From Muellerivita sp035541195 (GTDB lineage: Bacteria; Oederibacteriota; Muellerivitia; Muellerivitales; Muellerivitaceae): a stretch of 13,255 nucleotides of DNA. This document shows positions 1 through 6,773 of this stretch, one piece after another. The notes below the pieces were generated by a model that was not told the origin of the DNA, made no database searches, and worked only from the letters and a program-made list of their open reading frames with translations. The position numbers and the translations under genes are program-made. The stretch covers positions 1 through 13,255 of the forward strand of contig DATKNU010000098.1 in assembly GCA_035541195.1 (NCBI GenBank), in the 5' to 3' direction. Within the stretch, counting starts at the first letter, position 1. Every line of letters begins with the position of its first letter.

Positions 1-72
1 GAATTTTTTGCGGGGGGGTGAGGATGGCTTCATGGGGCCGCCTTGGGAAGAAATAAGTGGGCCCAGGATAAC

Positions 73-104
73 AAAAAAAGCCGCGGCCAAGCTAGAACTC
101 GCGG
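73..104 (-). terminator. Possible weak terminator after the beta-barrel gene
   Basis: On the minus strand a 5-bp stem (CCGCG/CGCGG, plus-strand arms 100-104 and 81-85) overlaps the end of the beta-barrel gene. One C follows it and then seven T residues (plus-strand A run 73-79). The stem is short and the loop is 14 nt, so this is a weak call supported mainly by the T run and its position just past the last gene of the operon. Nothing else is recognisable in bases 1-91. Confidence 0.35.
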
Positions 105-1201
105 TCGACCCTGAGGAAAAAACGGTCCGGATGGGCGGCCAGGGGGCCTTCACTAAAAAAGGCCCCGACCTGCCCTTCCGCCCCGAAGGTCCAACCGCTC
201 TCAAAGCTCCAGGTGAGCTTGGGCCAAAAGAGGAGCGGCCCGCCCTGGAGCGATTTGACCAAGGTCGGCTCCCAAACCCAATTTTCATCCAAGGCCCGAC
301 GCCAAAAAAGCGTGAGATAATCCGCGGCGGGCGCCCGGGTTGAAAAAGAGGCCAGGGCCTCGCCCGTGCCGTCCTTCAGCCATTCCAGGCACCAATCGCC
401 CCCCTCCCAGCGGGTGGAAAAACCCGCCAGGGTTTCCAGCGCGGTCAAGCGCCCGCCCCAGGCCCAGCGCACGGCCTCCAAGCGCAATTGGAAATCGGGG
501 AAGGTCACCAGGCCTTCCAAGCCCAGCCCCTCGCGCCCCGACAGATGGGCGAAACTGGGGGCGACCAGGAATCCGATGCCCCGGTTGGGAAGGCGCAAAA
601 CCCATTCGGCCCCGTGCCCCGCGGTCAGGCGGGCGGCGGCTTCCACCGAAAGATCATCCAGAAGGGCTTGGCTCGCGTCCAGCCCCTCGCTGCCCAAGGG
701 TTCCTCGGGCCAAAGGGTGAGGGGCGCCAAGGGCCCGAAATAATCCGTGGGACGGAAAAACCGTCCCTGCCCCCAGTCGGGCGCGAAAAGCCCGCCGACG
801 GCCTGGAAATCGTCAAAGGCCCACTTCAGATGAAGGCGCGTCAGCCGCAGGACTTCGAAATTGACCCCGTCGCTTTGGTTGAAATTGTTCCACTCGGGAT
901 CGATCCGGGGGGCCGGGCCGCCCTCGGGCCAAGGTAGGTTCAACCGGGAGACCGGCGGACCCTGGGGACCTTGCACCCACCAAAGGGCCTCAGCGCCCCA
1001 ATCGAGTTCCAGCTCATCGCTCAGCATTTCCCGGCGATCCCATAAAACCCTCGAGGCCTGGAAATAACCGGCGTGGCCCACCGGGTCCTGAAAACCCGTC
1101 ATGAAATCAAGGCGCAGCCCCCAGGGGCCCGCTTCTTGGGCTTGAAGGAGGGAGGCCAAGGCCGCCACGAGAAGGGCCAACCCCAGGGTCTTTAGGCTCA
1201 T
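92..1201 (-). CDS. Outer-membrane beta-barrel (porin-like) protein
   Basis: A 369-aa exported protein, probably an outer-membrane beta-barrel. Residues 1-21 form a signal peptide (MSLK, hydrophobic stretch, probable cleavage LLQA|QEAG). The mature chain alternates aromatic and polar residues in many short strands and ends in ...DREF, the terminal Phe typical of BAM substrates. A motif around residues 143-155 (WGQGRFFRPTDYF) resembles the W-G-x-G-R-x-x-x-P-T-D segment I associate with DUF1302-like and other bacterial porin-like barrels. The ATG at 1201 was chosen although the frame stays open to 1819: it sits directly before the signal peptide and overlaps the preceding stop codon (ATGA), which indicates translational coupling. 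It is the last gene of a three-gene operon. The barrel class is fairly secure; the substrate is unknown. Confidence 0.75.
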   Translation of the reverse strand: MSLKTLGLALLVAALASLLQAQEAGPWGLRLDFMTGFQDPVGHAGYFQASRVLWDRREMLSDELELDWGAEALWWVQGPQGPPVSRLNLPWPEGGPAPRIDPEWNNFNQSDGVNFEVLRLTRLHLKWAFDDFQAVGGLFAPDWGQGRFFRPTDYFGPLAPLTLWPEEPLGSEGLDASQALLDDLSVEAAARLTAGHGAEWVLRLPNRGIGFLVAPSFAHLSGREGLGLEGLVTFPDFQLRLEAVRWAWGGRLTALETLAGFSTRWEGGDWCLEWLKDGTGEALASFSTRAPAADYLTLFWRRALDENWVWEPTLVKSLQGGPLLFWPKLTWSFESGWTFGAEGQVGAFFSEGPLAAHPDRFFLRVDREF

Positions 1202-2097
1202 CGTCCCGCCGAACCCATGCCCTCGATTCGCGGCACCACCCGGGTCACCAAAGAAGGACAAGCCTCCATCGCGAGGATCTTCCCATTTTTGGAATCCAGC
1301 ACCCATTCCCGCCCTTGGCGGCCTTGGCGGGTGCGGGCCGAGCCCGAAGCCAGGATCCTGATTTCTTCCCGAACCTCGAAAAGCGATAGGTTGGCGTTTT
1401 TCCATTCGTCCGACACGGGATCCAGGGAGGCTTGCCAGAGCCGGTTTTGGCCTATGTCGTAAGCCGAAACCCTCCCCTTTTGGTCGATGACGTAAGTGGT
1501 GCTGTCGGGGCTCCGGACCGCCTCGGCGGCCTGGTCCACCTTCAAGCTCCAGAGGACTTTGGCTTGCTTGAAGTCCACTTCTTCGACTTGGGAATCCAGG
1601 GTCACGAGGAAATTGCCGCTGTCGGGGCAAACCTTCACCGCCCGGGGCGGGTCCGGCAGGGGAAATTCCCAACGGATCTTGGCGCCGGCCGCCTTGGCCT
1701 CCGCCAAAAAAAGGCGTTTCTTCACGGCGTCGGCGGCCAAAATAAGGGTCGGTTTGCCGCTGAGGTCCCAATCCACCGCCACCGCGTCCGCCGGGGGATC
1801 GACCTCCAGCTTCGACCAATCCCAGCCCACGACCCAGGGCTTTTGCCCCAGGCTATGGTGGAGCAAGAACAACTTGCCCTTGCCCCCCGTGACCAGCCAA
1901 TCGCCCGAGGGCTGGGATTGGGCGTCCAACGCGGGGCCCTCCAAGCCAAAATCCCAAGCCCCCTTGCCCCAAGCCGTCACCAATTGAAGGCGGCCGGGAT
2001 CCCCGGCGCAAATGAGCCGGTCGGGAAAAAGGGGCGAAGCCGCCCCCAAGGCGGCGGGAATCAACCACCCCAAGGCCCCAACCCAACCGAGCCTCAC
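1198..2097 (-). CDS. Exported beta-propeller-like (PQQ/WD-type repeat) protein
   Basis: A 299-aa protein with an N-terminal signal peptide (MRLGWVGALGWLIPAALGAA, cleavage probably near residue 20). It is followed by repeating units of about 40 residues of the type hydrophobic strand, turn with D/G/N, strand and W (for example VWDLSG-like, KVLWSL and NRLWQASL segments). This resembles PQQ-like or WD-type beta-propeller blades, though no blade is a textbook match and no catalytic residues are evident. The start is a GTG at 2097: it overlaps the stop of the upstream ATPase gene (GTGA), has an AAAGG ribosome-binding site about 8 nt upstream, and opens directly into the signal peptide, whereas upstream in-frame codons give an Arg/Pro-rich shadow. 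Its own stop overlaps the start of the beta-barrel gene (ATGA). It is probably periplasmic or outer-membrane-associated and acts with the barrel; that role is inferred from the operon. Confidence 0.7.
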   Translation of the reverse strand: MRLGWVGALGWLIPAALGAASPLFPDRLICAGDPGRLQLVTAWGKGAWDFGLEGPALDAQSQPSGDWLVTGGKGKLFLLHHSLGQKPWVVGWDWSKLEVDPPADAVAVDWDLSGKPTLILAADAVKKRLFLAEAKAAGAKIRWEFPLPDPPRAVKVCPDSGNFLVTLDSQVEEVDFKQAKVLWSLKVDQAAEAVRSPDSTTYVIDQKGRVSAYDIGQNRLWQASLDPVSDEWKNANLSLFEVREEIRILASGSARTRQGRQGREWVLDSKNGKILAMEACPSLVTRVVPRIEGMGSAGR

Positions 2098-3461
2098 GAA
2101 TTGCCTTTCAGGTCTTGGATGAATTGCCGGGCCGCGCGGCCCGATCGGCCGTTGTTGAACCGGGCCCATTGGGCGGCCTTGAGGTGCAGTTCGTCCGAAG
2201 GCAGTTTGACGCCTTCGACCTTGGCCCACTCGTCGACCATCTTGAAGAAGGTCTCTTGGTCGGGCGCGTAAAAGGAAACCACCAGCCCGAAACGGTCCGC
2301 CAGGGAGAGCTTTTCTTCCACGGTGTCGGCCCCATGGATCTCCCCCTCCTTCGCCAGCCCCCCGGCGCGGTCGTCGAAAAATTCCCGGACGAGGTGCCGC
2401 CGATTGGAGGTGGCCATGAGGATCACGTTGGCCGGGGAAGCTTCCAGGGTGCCTTCCAAGACCGCCTTGAGCCCCTTGTAGCCGGTCTCATTCTCCTCGA
2501 AGGAAAGGTCGTCCACGAAAAGGATGAATTTCTCGGGCCGGGCCCTCAAAAGGGGAAGGATGGCCGGAAGATCCATCAAGTGGGACGAGAGCACCTCGAC
2601 GACCCGCAGGCCCTCGGCATGATGGGCGTTGAGGAGCGCCTTCACGGTGGAGGATTTGCCCGTGCCCCGCTCCCCGTAAAGCAACACGTTGTTGGCGGGT
2701 TTGCCCTTCACGAAGGCCCGGATGTTCTCCAGGAGCGGCTCCCGCTGCTCGTCATAGCCCACCAAGTTCTCCAACCGGATGGGATCCACCGATTCCACGC
2801 CCTCCAGGGCCTGGGCGGCGTGATTCCAACGGAAGGCCCGGAATCGGCCGAAGAGGCCGAATCCCTGGCCGTGGAAATAAGCGGCCACCTGGGCCGCCAT
2901 TGAGGCGGGCGGCAAGTCGGACTTTAGCAATATTTCCTTCAATTCCCGGCGGGCCGAAAGGGGCGCCAGGGTGTTTTTCGCCCCCGTCAGGGATTTGAAG
3001 CCGGACAAGGAAGGCACGGCCCGGAGGGGCTTAAATATTTTTTCCCAATCAACCCTCAACACTTTCAAAAACAGTTGAAGTTCGGCGCCGTAGGCCTCTT
3101 TTAAGGCGGCGCCCAATTGGGCATAGGGGGCCAACTCCGCCTTGCGGTGGAAGGCGTTGGGATGATCCAGCCATTTTTCGAGCCAATAATCCTGCAAGCC
3201 ATTGCCCGAAAAGGGGCGCCGGCTGAACTCCAGATCCTCGGCCAGGATCTTCCAAAGTTTGAGATAGGACCGGCGGGCCCGCTGCAAATCCTCCGGCGTC
3301 CCCTTTTCCAGGCCCTTGAGGGCCTTTCGGAAGGAAAGTCCGGCCTCGTCCTCCCAAAGGTCCCTCAAAAGCCCGAAAGCTTTCAGGCCCGGCCAGGGCG
3401 GCGTCACGGCTTCTTTTGTTTTCTTTTGTCCGGCAGGCAAGCGGCTTTTCGTTTTTTTCAT
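2094..3461 (-). CDS. DUF815-family AAA+ ATPase
   Basis: A 455-aa cytoplasmic protein whose C-terminal two-thirds match the DUF815 ATP-binding family. Visible features: family lead-in LENLVGYDEQ; Walker A GERGTGKS (residues about 263-270); Walker B FILFVDDLSFE (312-322); sensor-1-like ATSNRRH (350-356); and a C-terminal GRSGRAARQFIQDL segment (438-451). Residues 1-220 form an alpha-helical, charged N-terminal region without a recognised motif. DUF815 proteins are widespread but their biological role is, to my knowledge, unsettled. The ATG at 3461 was preferred over one 33 bases upstream because GGGGAAA lies a few nt before it while the upstream ATG has no ribosome-binding site. It is the first gene of a three-gene operon with two exported proteins, an odd pairing for a cytoplasmic ATPase. 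It diverges from the glycosyltransferase-like gene. Confidence 0.88.
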   Translation of the reverse strand: MKKTKSRLPAGQKKTKEAVTPPWPGLKAFGLLRDLWEDEAGLSFRKALKGLEKGTPEDLQRARRSYLKLWKILAEDLEFSRRPFSGNGLQDYWLEKWLDHPNAFHRKAELAPYAQLGAALKEAYGAELQLFLKVLRVDWEKIFKPLRAVPSLSGFKSLTGAKNTLAPLSARRELKEILLKSDLPPASMAAQVAAYFHGQGFGLFGRFRAFRWNHAAQALEGVESVDPIRLENLVGYDEQREPLLENIRAFVKGKPANNVLLYGERGTGKSSTVKALLNAHHAEGLRVVEVLSSHLMDLPAILPLLRARPEKFILFVDDLSFEENETGYKGLKAVLEGTLEASPANVILMATSNRRHLVREFFDDRAGGLAKEGEIHGADTVEEKLSLADRFGLVVSFYAPDQETFFKMVDEWAKVEGVKLPSDELHLKAAQWARFNNGRSGRAARQFIQDLKGNS

Positions 3462-3528
3462 GGATTTCCCCGAAATTCCCCAATGGTCTTTCATTTTACG
3501 TCTTTTTCGCTTCCGCCGGCGGCTTTCC

Positions 3529-3591
3529 CGTTTTTTTAAAAACGTGGAACTTCCCTCGGACGCCCATTATTCTGGGCCCGAGGGCCTTTTT
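3529..3591 (+). promoter_or_regulatory. Divergent intergenic region with two inverted repeats
   Basis: The 171-bp gap between the divergent ATPase and GT-C-like genes holds two dyads. The first is CGTTTTTTTAAAAACG (3529-3544), 7-bp arms around TT. The second has arms CCCTCGG (3553-3559) and CCGAGGG (3578-3584), an inner CCC/GGG pair (3563-3565/3574-3576) and an AT-rich 8-nt loop, and is followed by CCTTTTT (3585-3591). Read on the plus strand it resembles an intrinsic terminator in the 5' leader of the glycosyltransferase-like gene; it could equally be an operator. No convincing -35/-10 pair was found for either gene. Confidence 0.4.
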
Positions 3592-3632
3592 CGCGGGCCT
3601 TCCCAAACCATTCTCATCTTGACCGGGACCGC

Positions 3633-5747
3633 TTGAAAGACCTTTCACGAAAAAACTGGAATCCTTCCGGCTCGCCTTGGGCCCTTTTCCTTTGGTTCCT
3701 GGCGGCCAATGCCGTCCTCACCTTCCTGCCCCTGTCCCTTGCCGGAAAAATTTTATTTTTGTCGTTCGGCCTGTTCCTTCCGCTCATCCTCGGGGCCGTC
3801 TTATCACCGCGCGCCTCCGCCCAAACGAAGCCGGCTTATCAAATCGACCCCTTGCCGAAATGGTTTCTTCCCCCCTGGGTCTGGTTGTTGCTGGTGGCAG
3901 CCGCGGCCTTCCCGCGTTTTTGGGACTTGGGCAACCCCGCTTGGTGGCCCGTGCCGGACGACGCGCTGATCGCCGCCTATATCCCGAATTTGGACCTTCA
4001 TTGGCAATGGCGACTTTTCGAGACCATGTCCCAGGTCTCGGTCTGGTTGACCTACCTGGGTTGGGTTGTTTTTAAAATCACCCACTCCATCCTGATTTCG
4101 ATCCAATTTTGCCCGGCTTTCGCGTCCCTTTTGGCTTTGGGCTTGGGTTATGGGATGGCCAGGCGTTTTTTTCTCCCTACGCCGGCCTTCATTTTTTTCG
4201 CGCTTCTAGCCTTCGGTTACTGGCCGGTTTTCATCGCCAAACCCATTCTCAGCGGAATCACGCTCTTGTGGGAAGGGCTGATTTTTTATGCCCTGGGACG
4301 GCTTCACCAGCGTCCCCAAACTACCCGGATGCACTTCTTTAGTTTGGGGGCCTTGGCCGGCTTGGGGCCCTGGGTTTTTTTCTCTTGGCCGATCATGATC
4401 TTGTGGTTGAGCCTGCTGTTGCTCGCGCGCGTCACGAAGAGGCCGCCCCTCCCCCGGCACTCCGTTTGGTTTTTGACCGCCGGATTCCTCGTCTTCTTCA
4501 TCCCTTTTTTAATCCTCGCGGTTCGTGAAGGCTATGGCGGCCATATCCGCGCCGTCGCCGCTTGGAATGGGTTTTCTTCCTGGCGGGCCCAAACGGCCAC
4601 CGCTTGGGATTATGTTCAAACTCTTTTCTGGGATGGCCGGATGGCCGGATTATGGACTCCCGCGCAAGGGGGATTCCTGAATCCCCTCGTGGGGGCCTTG
4701 GCTTGGATCGGTCTTTTGGAGCTTTATCGTCATCGCCGGGATCCTTTTGCTTTTTGGCTTTTGGCCGCGGTCGGACTCTTCCTGCTCCCCGGATTTCTTT
4801 CCCATGGCCTGGAAACCTTCCGAATTGTCCTGGTTTTGATCCCCCTTTTGGCCGTCGCGGCCCTTGGACTGAACCGGCTATTAGCCGCCACCGCGCCGCC
4901 GCGCCGTCCTTGGGTCTTGGTCCTGGCGCTGTTGGTGGCTGGCGGTTGGGATGTCGGGCGTTTCTTTTGCACTTTTCCCGATTCCTTACGGCCCGATGTC
5001 GACCCTCACTTCAATGAAAGGCGGCTTTCCTACGAGATTTTGGCCCCCCGGGCCGACCGGGAGGGCCCGGGATTAGTTTTTTCCGAGATGGTGCCTTTCA
5101 CCAGCGACAACTCCCTGTCGGTTTGCGCCTATCCCTTCAACGCGCTGGTGAACCCGCGCCTCAATCCGGCCAAGGCCTCTTGGGCCGCGGTCTTCACCGA
5201 ATGGAACTATGTCCCCGCGCTTCGAAAACGCTTCCCCGGATCCCAATGGAAGGATTTGGGCCCCTCGCCCGAAACGCCCGGGCTTTACCAATTGGGCTGG
5301 GTCCCCCTCACGCCCGAAAACCGGCCGATCTTCGAGGCTTGGGCCGCCTATTACCGTTCGGCGCAACGAATTGACTTTGAGTACATCGATACGCCCACAG
5401 GCCGGCCCGAAACTCAATTACTGCGCGATCTGCTGGCCCTCTACCCTTCTGTCCCCGACGACCCCTATTTGCAGTCCTGCTTCCTGGAAAAGACCCTTTA
5501 CTATTACTGCTTTGAGAAGACCTTTTATCCCCAGGACCCCGCCGCCGATTGGCGAAGTTTCAAGCCCGTCCTCACCCGGGCCTTCGACAAAAGCTTGAAG
5601 GATTGGGTGCTTTGCCAAAAATTCGGCCAGGTCCTGGAATCGTCCGGTGAAACCGCCGAGGCCCGGAAGCTTTTCGGGATGGCCCTTCGACAAAATCCCG
5701 GGGACCCGGATCTTCAGGCCGCCCTCAGGCGCCTTGGCCCGCCTTAA
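3633..5747 (+). CDS. GT-C-like polytopic membrane glycosyltransferase with C-terminal TPR-like region
   Basis: A 704-aa protein. Residues about 15-430 contain around a dozen hydrophobic segments and residues 440-704 form a soluble, probably periplasmic domain. The arrangement resembles lipid-phosphate-sugar-dependent GT-C glycosyltransferases (PMT/ArnT/GT83 type): after a hydrophobic helix at about 76-95 comes RFWDLGNP, followed by acidic residues D109-D110 (VPDDA). This is the position of the first external loop where GT-C enzymes carry their catalytic acid, normally D-E or D-D. The last 60 residues (CQKFGQVLESSGETAEARKL and the following ALRQNPGDPDLQAAL) look like one or two TPR units. The start is taken as TTG at 3633 with a weak CGGGA site upstream; the first internal Met is at residue 132, too late. 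The sugar donor and acceptor are unknown. A different polytopic transferase is possible. Confidence 0.62.
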   Translation: MKDLSRKNWNPSGSPWALFLWFLAANAVLTFLPLSLAGKILFLSFGLFLPLILGAVLSPRASAQTKPAYQIDPLPKWFLPPWVWLLLVAAAAFPRFWDLGNPAWWPVPDDALIAAYIPNLDLHWQWRLFETMSQVSVWLTYLGWVVFKITHSILISIQFCPAFASLLALGLGYGMARRFFLPTPAFIFFALLAFGYWPVFIAKPILSGITLLWEGLIFYALGRLHQRPQTTRMHFFSLGALAGLGPWVFFSWPIMILWLSLLLLARVTKRPPLPRHSVWFLTAGFLVFFIPFLILAVREGYGGHIRAVAAWNGFSSWRAQTATAWDYVQTLFWDGRMAGLWTPAQGGFLNPLVGALAWIGLLELYRHRRDPFAFWLLAAVGLFLLPGFLSHGLETFRIVLVLIPLLAVAALGLNRLLAATAPPRRPWVLVLALLVAGGWDVGRFFCTFPDSLRPDVDPHFNERRLSYEILAPRADREGPGLVFSEMVPFTSDNSLSVCAYPFNALVNPRLNPAKASWAAVFTEWNYVPALRKRFPGSQWKDLGPSPETPGLYQLGWVPLTPENRPIFEAWAAYYRSAQRIDFEYIDTPTGRPETQLLRDLLALYPSVPDDPYLQSCFLEKTLYYYCFEKTFYPQDPAADWRSFKPVLTRAFDKSLKDWVLCQKFGQVLESSGETAEARKLFGMALRQNPGDPDLQAALRRLGPP

Positions 5748-5753
5748 AATGGC

Positions 5754-5781
5754 TTGAGGAAACCACCGGTCTTTTTATAAT
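5754..5781 (+). promoter_or_regulatory. Sigma70-type promoter for the rhomboid gene
   Basis: A -35-like TTGAGG (5754-5759) lies 16 bp before a perfect TATAAT (5776-5781), inside the 42-bp gap after the GT-C-like gene. The expected transcription start near 5788 is only about 2 nt before the ATG at 5790. No Shine-Dalgarno sequence is present there, so the transcript should be leaderless or nearly so. Confidence 0.6.
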
Positions 5782-5789
5782 GCCCTTCT

Positions 5790-6497
5790 ATGTTCATCAC
5801 CTTCTCCGATGACGGGCCGGCCTCCAAAAAGATCCCCTGGGCCAATACCTTCATGATTTTCGTGAACGTGTTGGTGGCCTACCTGACCGTGGGCCACGAG
5901 GACTTCTCCCGAATCCTGGACCAATATGGTTTCATCCCCGCCCGGCACTTGGGGCTGGGGGTGGTCACCGGCCTCTTTCTGCACAGCTCCTGGACCCAGC
6001 TGGTGGCCAACATGTCCTTCTTGTTCTTCTTCGGCAAGGGCGTGGAGGCCCAATGGGGGCGGAGCCGTTACTTGATGGCTTACTTGCTCTGCGGCCTGGC
6101 CGGCGAGGCCGCCCACCTGCATTTCCACCCCCACAGCACCTTGGCCTTGATCGGCGCCTCCCGGGTGGTGACCGGCATGGGCGTCATCTATCTCCTGCAC
6201 TTCCCCTGGGGCCGCATGAAGTGGATTTTTTCCTTTTTCGGCGTACCCCTGATGGAAGTCCCTTCCCGCACCATCTTCGTCATGGGGCTTTGGGCCCTGG
6301 TGCAGGCGGCCTTGGCCTTCATTCCCTGGGGCGATTTGCCGCGGCTCATGCCCATGCTTTCGCGCCTCAACGGAACCCTCTTCACCATTCACCAAACCGC
6401 CGGCACCGCCTGGGACGCCCATTTGGGGGCCCTTGTCATGGGGGTGGTGCTTTTCGTTTGGTACACGCTGATCCAGGGCAAGAAGGGAAAGGGCTGA
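5790..6497 (+). CDS. Rhomboid-family intramembrane serine protease (atypical active site)
   Basis: A 235-aa polytopic inner-membrane protein with rhomboid architecture. Hallmarks: H65-S-S-W with N74-M and a following FFGKGVEAQWG, corresponding to the family H-x-x-W-x-H-L-x-x-N-M...FG-x-x-v-E-x-x-x-G block; GASR with candidate nucleophile S124; and AHLGALVMG with candidate catalytic H211. The Ser/His dyad is therefore kept. Two usual positions differ: the oxyanion-site His (H150 in E. coli GlpG) is Gln70, and the Gly after the serine (GxSG) is Arg125. The protein could be a divergent active protease or a weakened or inactive homologue; substrates are unknown. The ATG at 5790 directly follows a TATAAT element and has no ribosome-binding site. 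The gene ends 23 bp before a bidirectional terminator. Confidence 0.82.
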   Translation: MFITFSDDGPASKKIPWANTFMIFVNVLVAYLTVGHEDFSRILDQYGFIPARHLGLGVVTGLFLHSSWTQLVANMSFLFFFGKGVEAQWGRSRYLMAYLLCGLAGEAAHLHFHPHSTLALIGASRVVTGMGVIYLLHFPWGRMKWIFSFFGVPLMEVPSRTIFVMGLWALVQAALAFIPWGDLPRLMPMLSRLNGTLFTIHQTAGTAWDAHLGALVMGVVLFVWYTLIQGKKGKG

Positions 6498-6520
6498 GCT
6501 TCCCGGACCGGTCCCAAAAT

Positions 6521-6562
6521 AAAAAAGCGGCCCGGGGTTAACCCGAGCCGCTTTAATTTTTT
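6521..6562. terminator. Bidirectional intrinsic terminator
   Basis: A hairpin with 8-bp outer arms AAAGCGGC (6524-6531) and GCCGCTTT (6547-6554) has one C/A mismatch and a further inner stem around GTTAA. It is flanked on the right by TTTAATTTTTT for plus-strand transcripts and on the left by six A (6521-6526) that give T6 on minus-strand transcripts. It lies between the convergent rhomboid gene and the last His-rich peptide gene and suits both. Confidence 0.85.
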
Positions 6563-6576
6563 AGGCTATTGGCAAC

Positions 6577-6762
6577 CTACTTGGAACCGGCTTGCCCCGC
6601 GGCCGCATGAAAACTGGCCGGCCCTAGTTTATGCGGGTTATGGTGCACCTGAAAGACCTTCCCATTGCGCGGATGCTTTGGGAAAGCCGCGTGGGGATGG
6701 GGGCCGGCCCAAACCGGGCCCGCCAGAATGAAGATCGCCAAGAACAACGATTTCTTTTTCAC
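6577..6762 (-). CDS. Secreted histidine-rich mini-protein, copy 3
   Basis: A 61-aa protein and the third of three paralogues. A signal peptide (MKKKSLFLAIFILAGPVWA) is followed by a mature chain of about 42 residues starting GPHPHAAFPKHP. It holds VFQVHHNPHK and GPASFH, has seven His and no Cys, and is rich in Pro and basic residues. The start is GTG at 6762, with AAGGAG 6 nt upstream; that ribosome-binding site overlaps the TAA stop of the preceding NHL lipoprotein gene 11 bp away, so the two are surely co-transcribed. It is the most diverged copy: the HGPFPKHK of the other two is HAAFPKHP here and the C-terminal HH is lost. I do not recognise the family. Metal binding is plausible from the His spacing but unproven. 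Confidence 0.8.
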   Translation of the reverse strand: MKKKSLFLAIFILAGPVWAGPHPHAAFPKHPRNGKVFQVHHNPHKLGPASFHAAAGQAGSK

Positions 6763-6773
6763 GTTCGACTCCT

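Noticed and set aside
1202..1819. In-frame extension of the beta-barrel gene up to 1819, giving 575 aa
   Set aside because: It lies over the propeller gene in another frame, reads as low-complexity Gly/Arg/Pro, and the ATG at 1201 begins a clear signal peptide overlapping the preceding stop.
1432..2271. Long open frame on the plus strand opposite the propeller and ATPase genes
   Set aside because: Composition is typical of a GC-rich antisense shadow, with no motif, signal or ribosome-binding site; the minus-strand genes explain the region.
2115..2903. 262-codon plus-strand frame opposite the ATPase
   Set aside because: The minus strand carries unmistakable Walker A and B motifs here, so this is a shadow.
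5775..6422. 215-codon minus-strand frame opposite the rhomboid gene
   Set aside because: His/Gly/Glu-rich shadow of the rhomboid coding sequence, without a start signal. Its His content is coincidental and unrelated to the His-rich peptide family.
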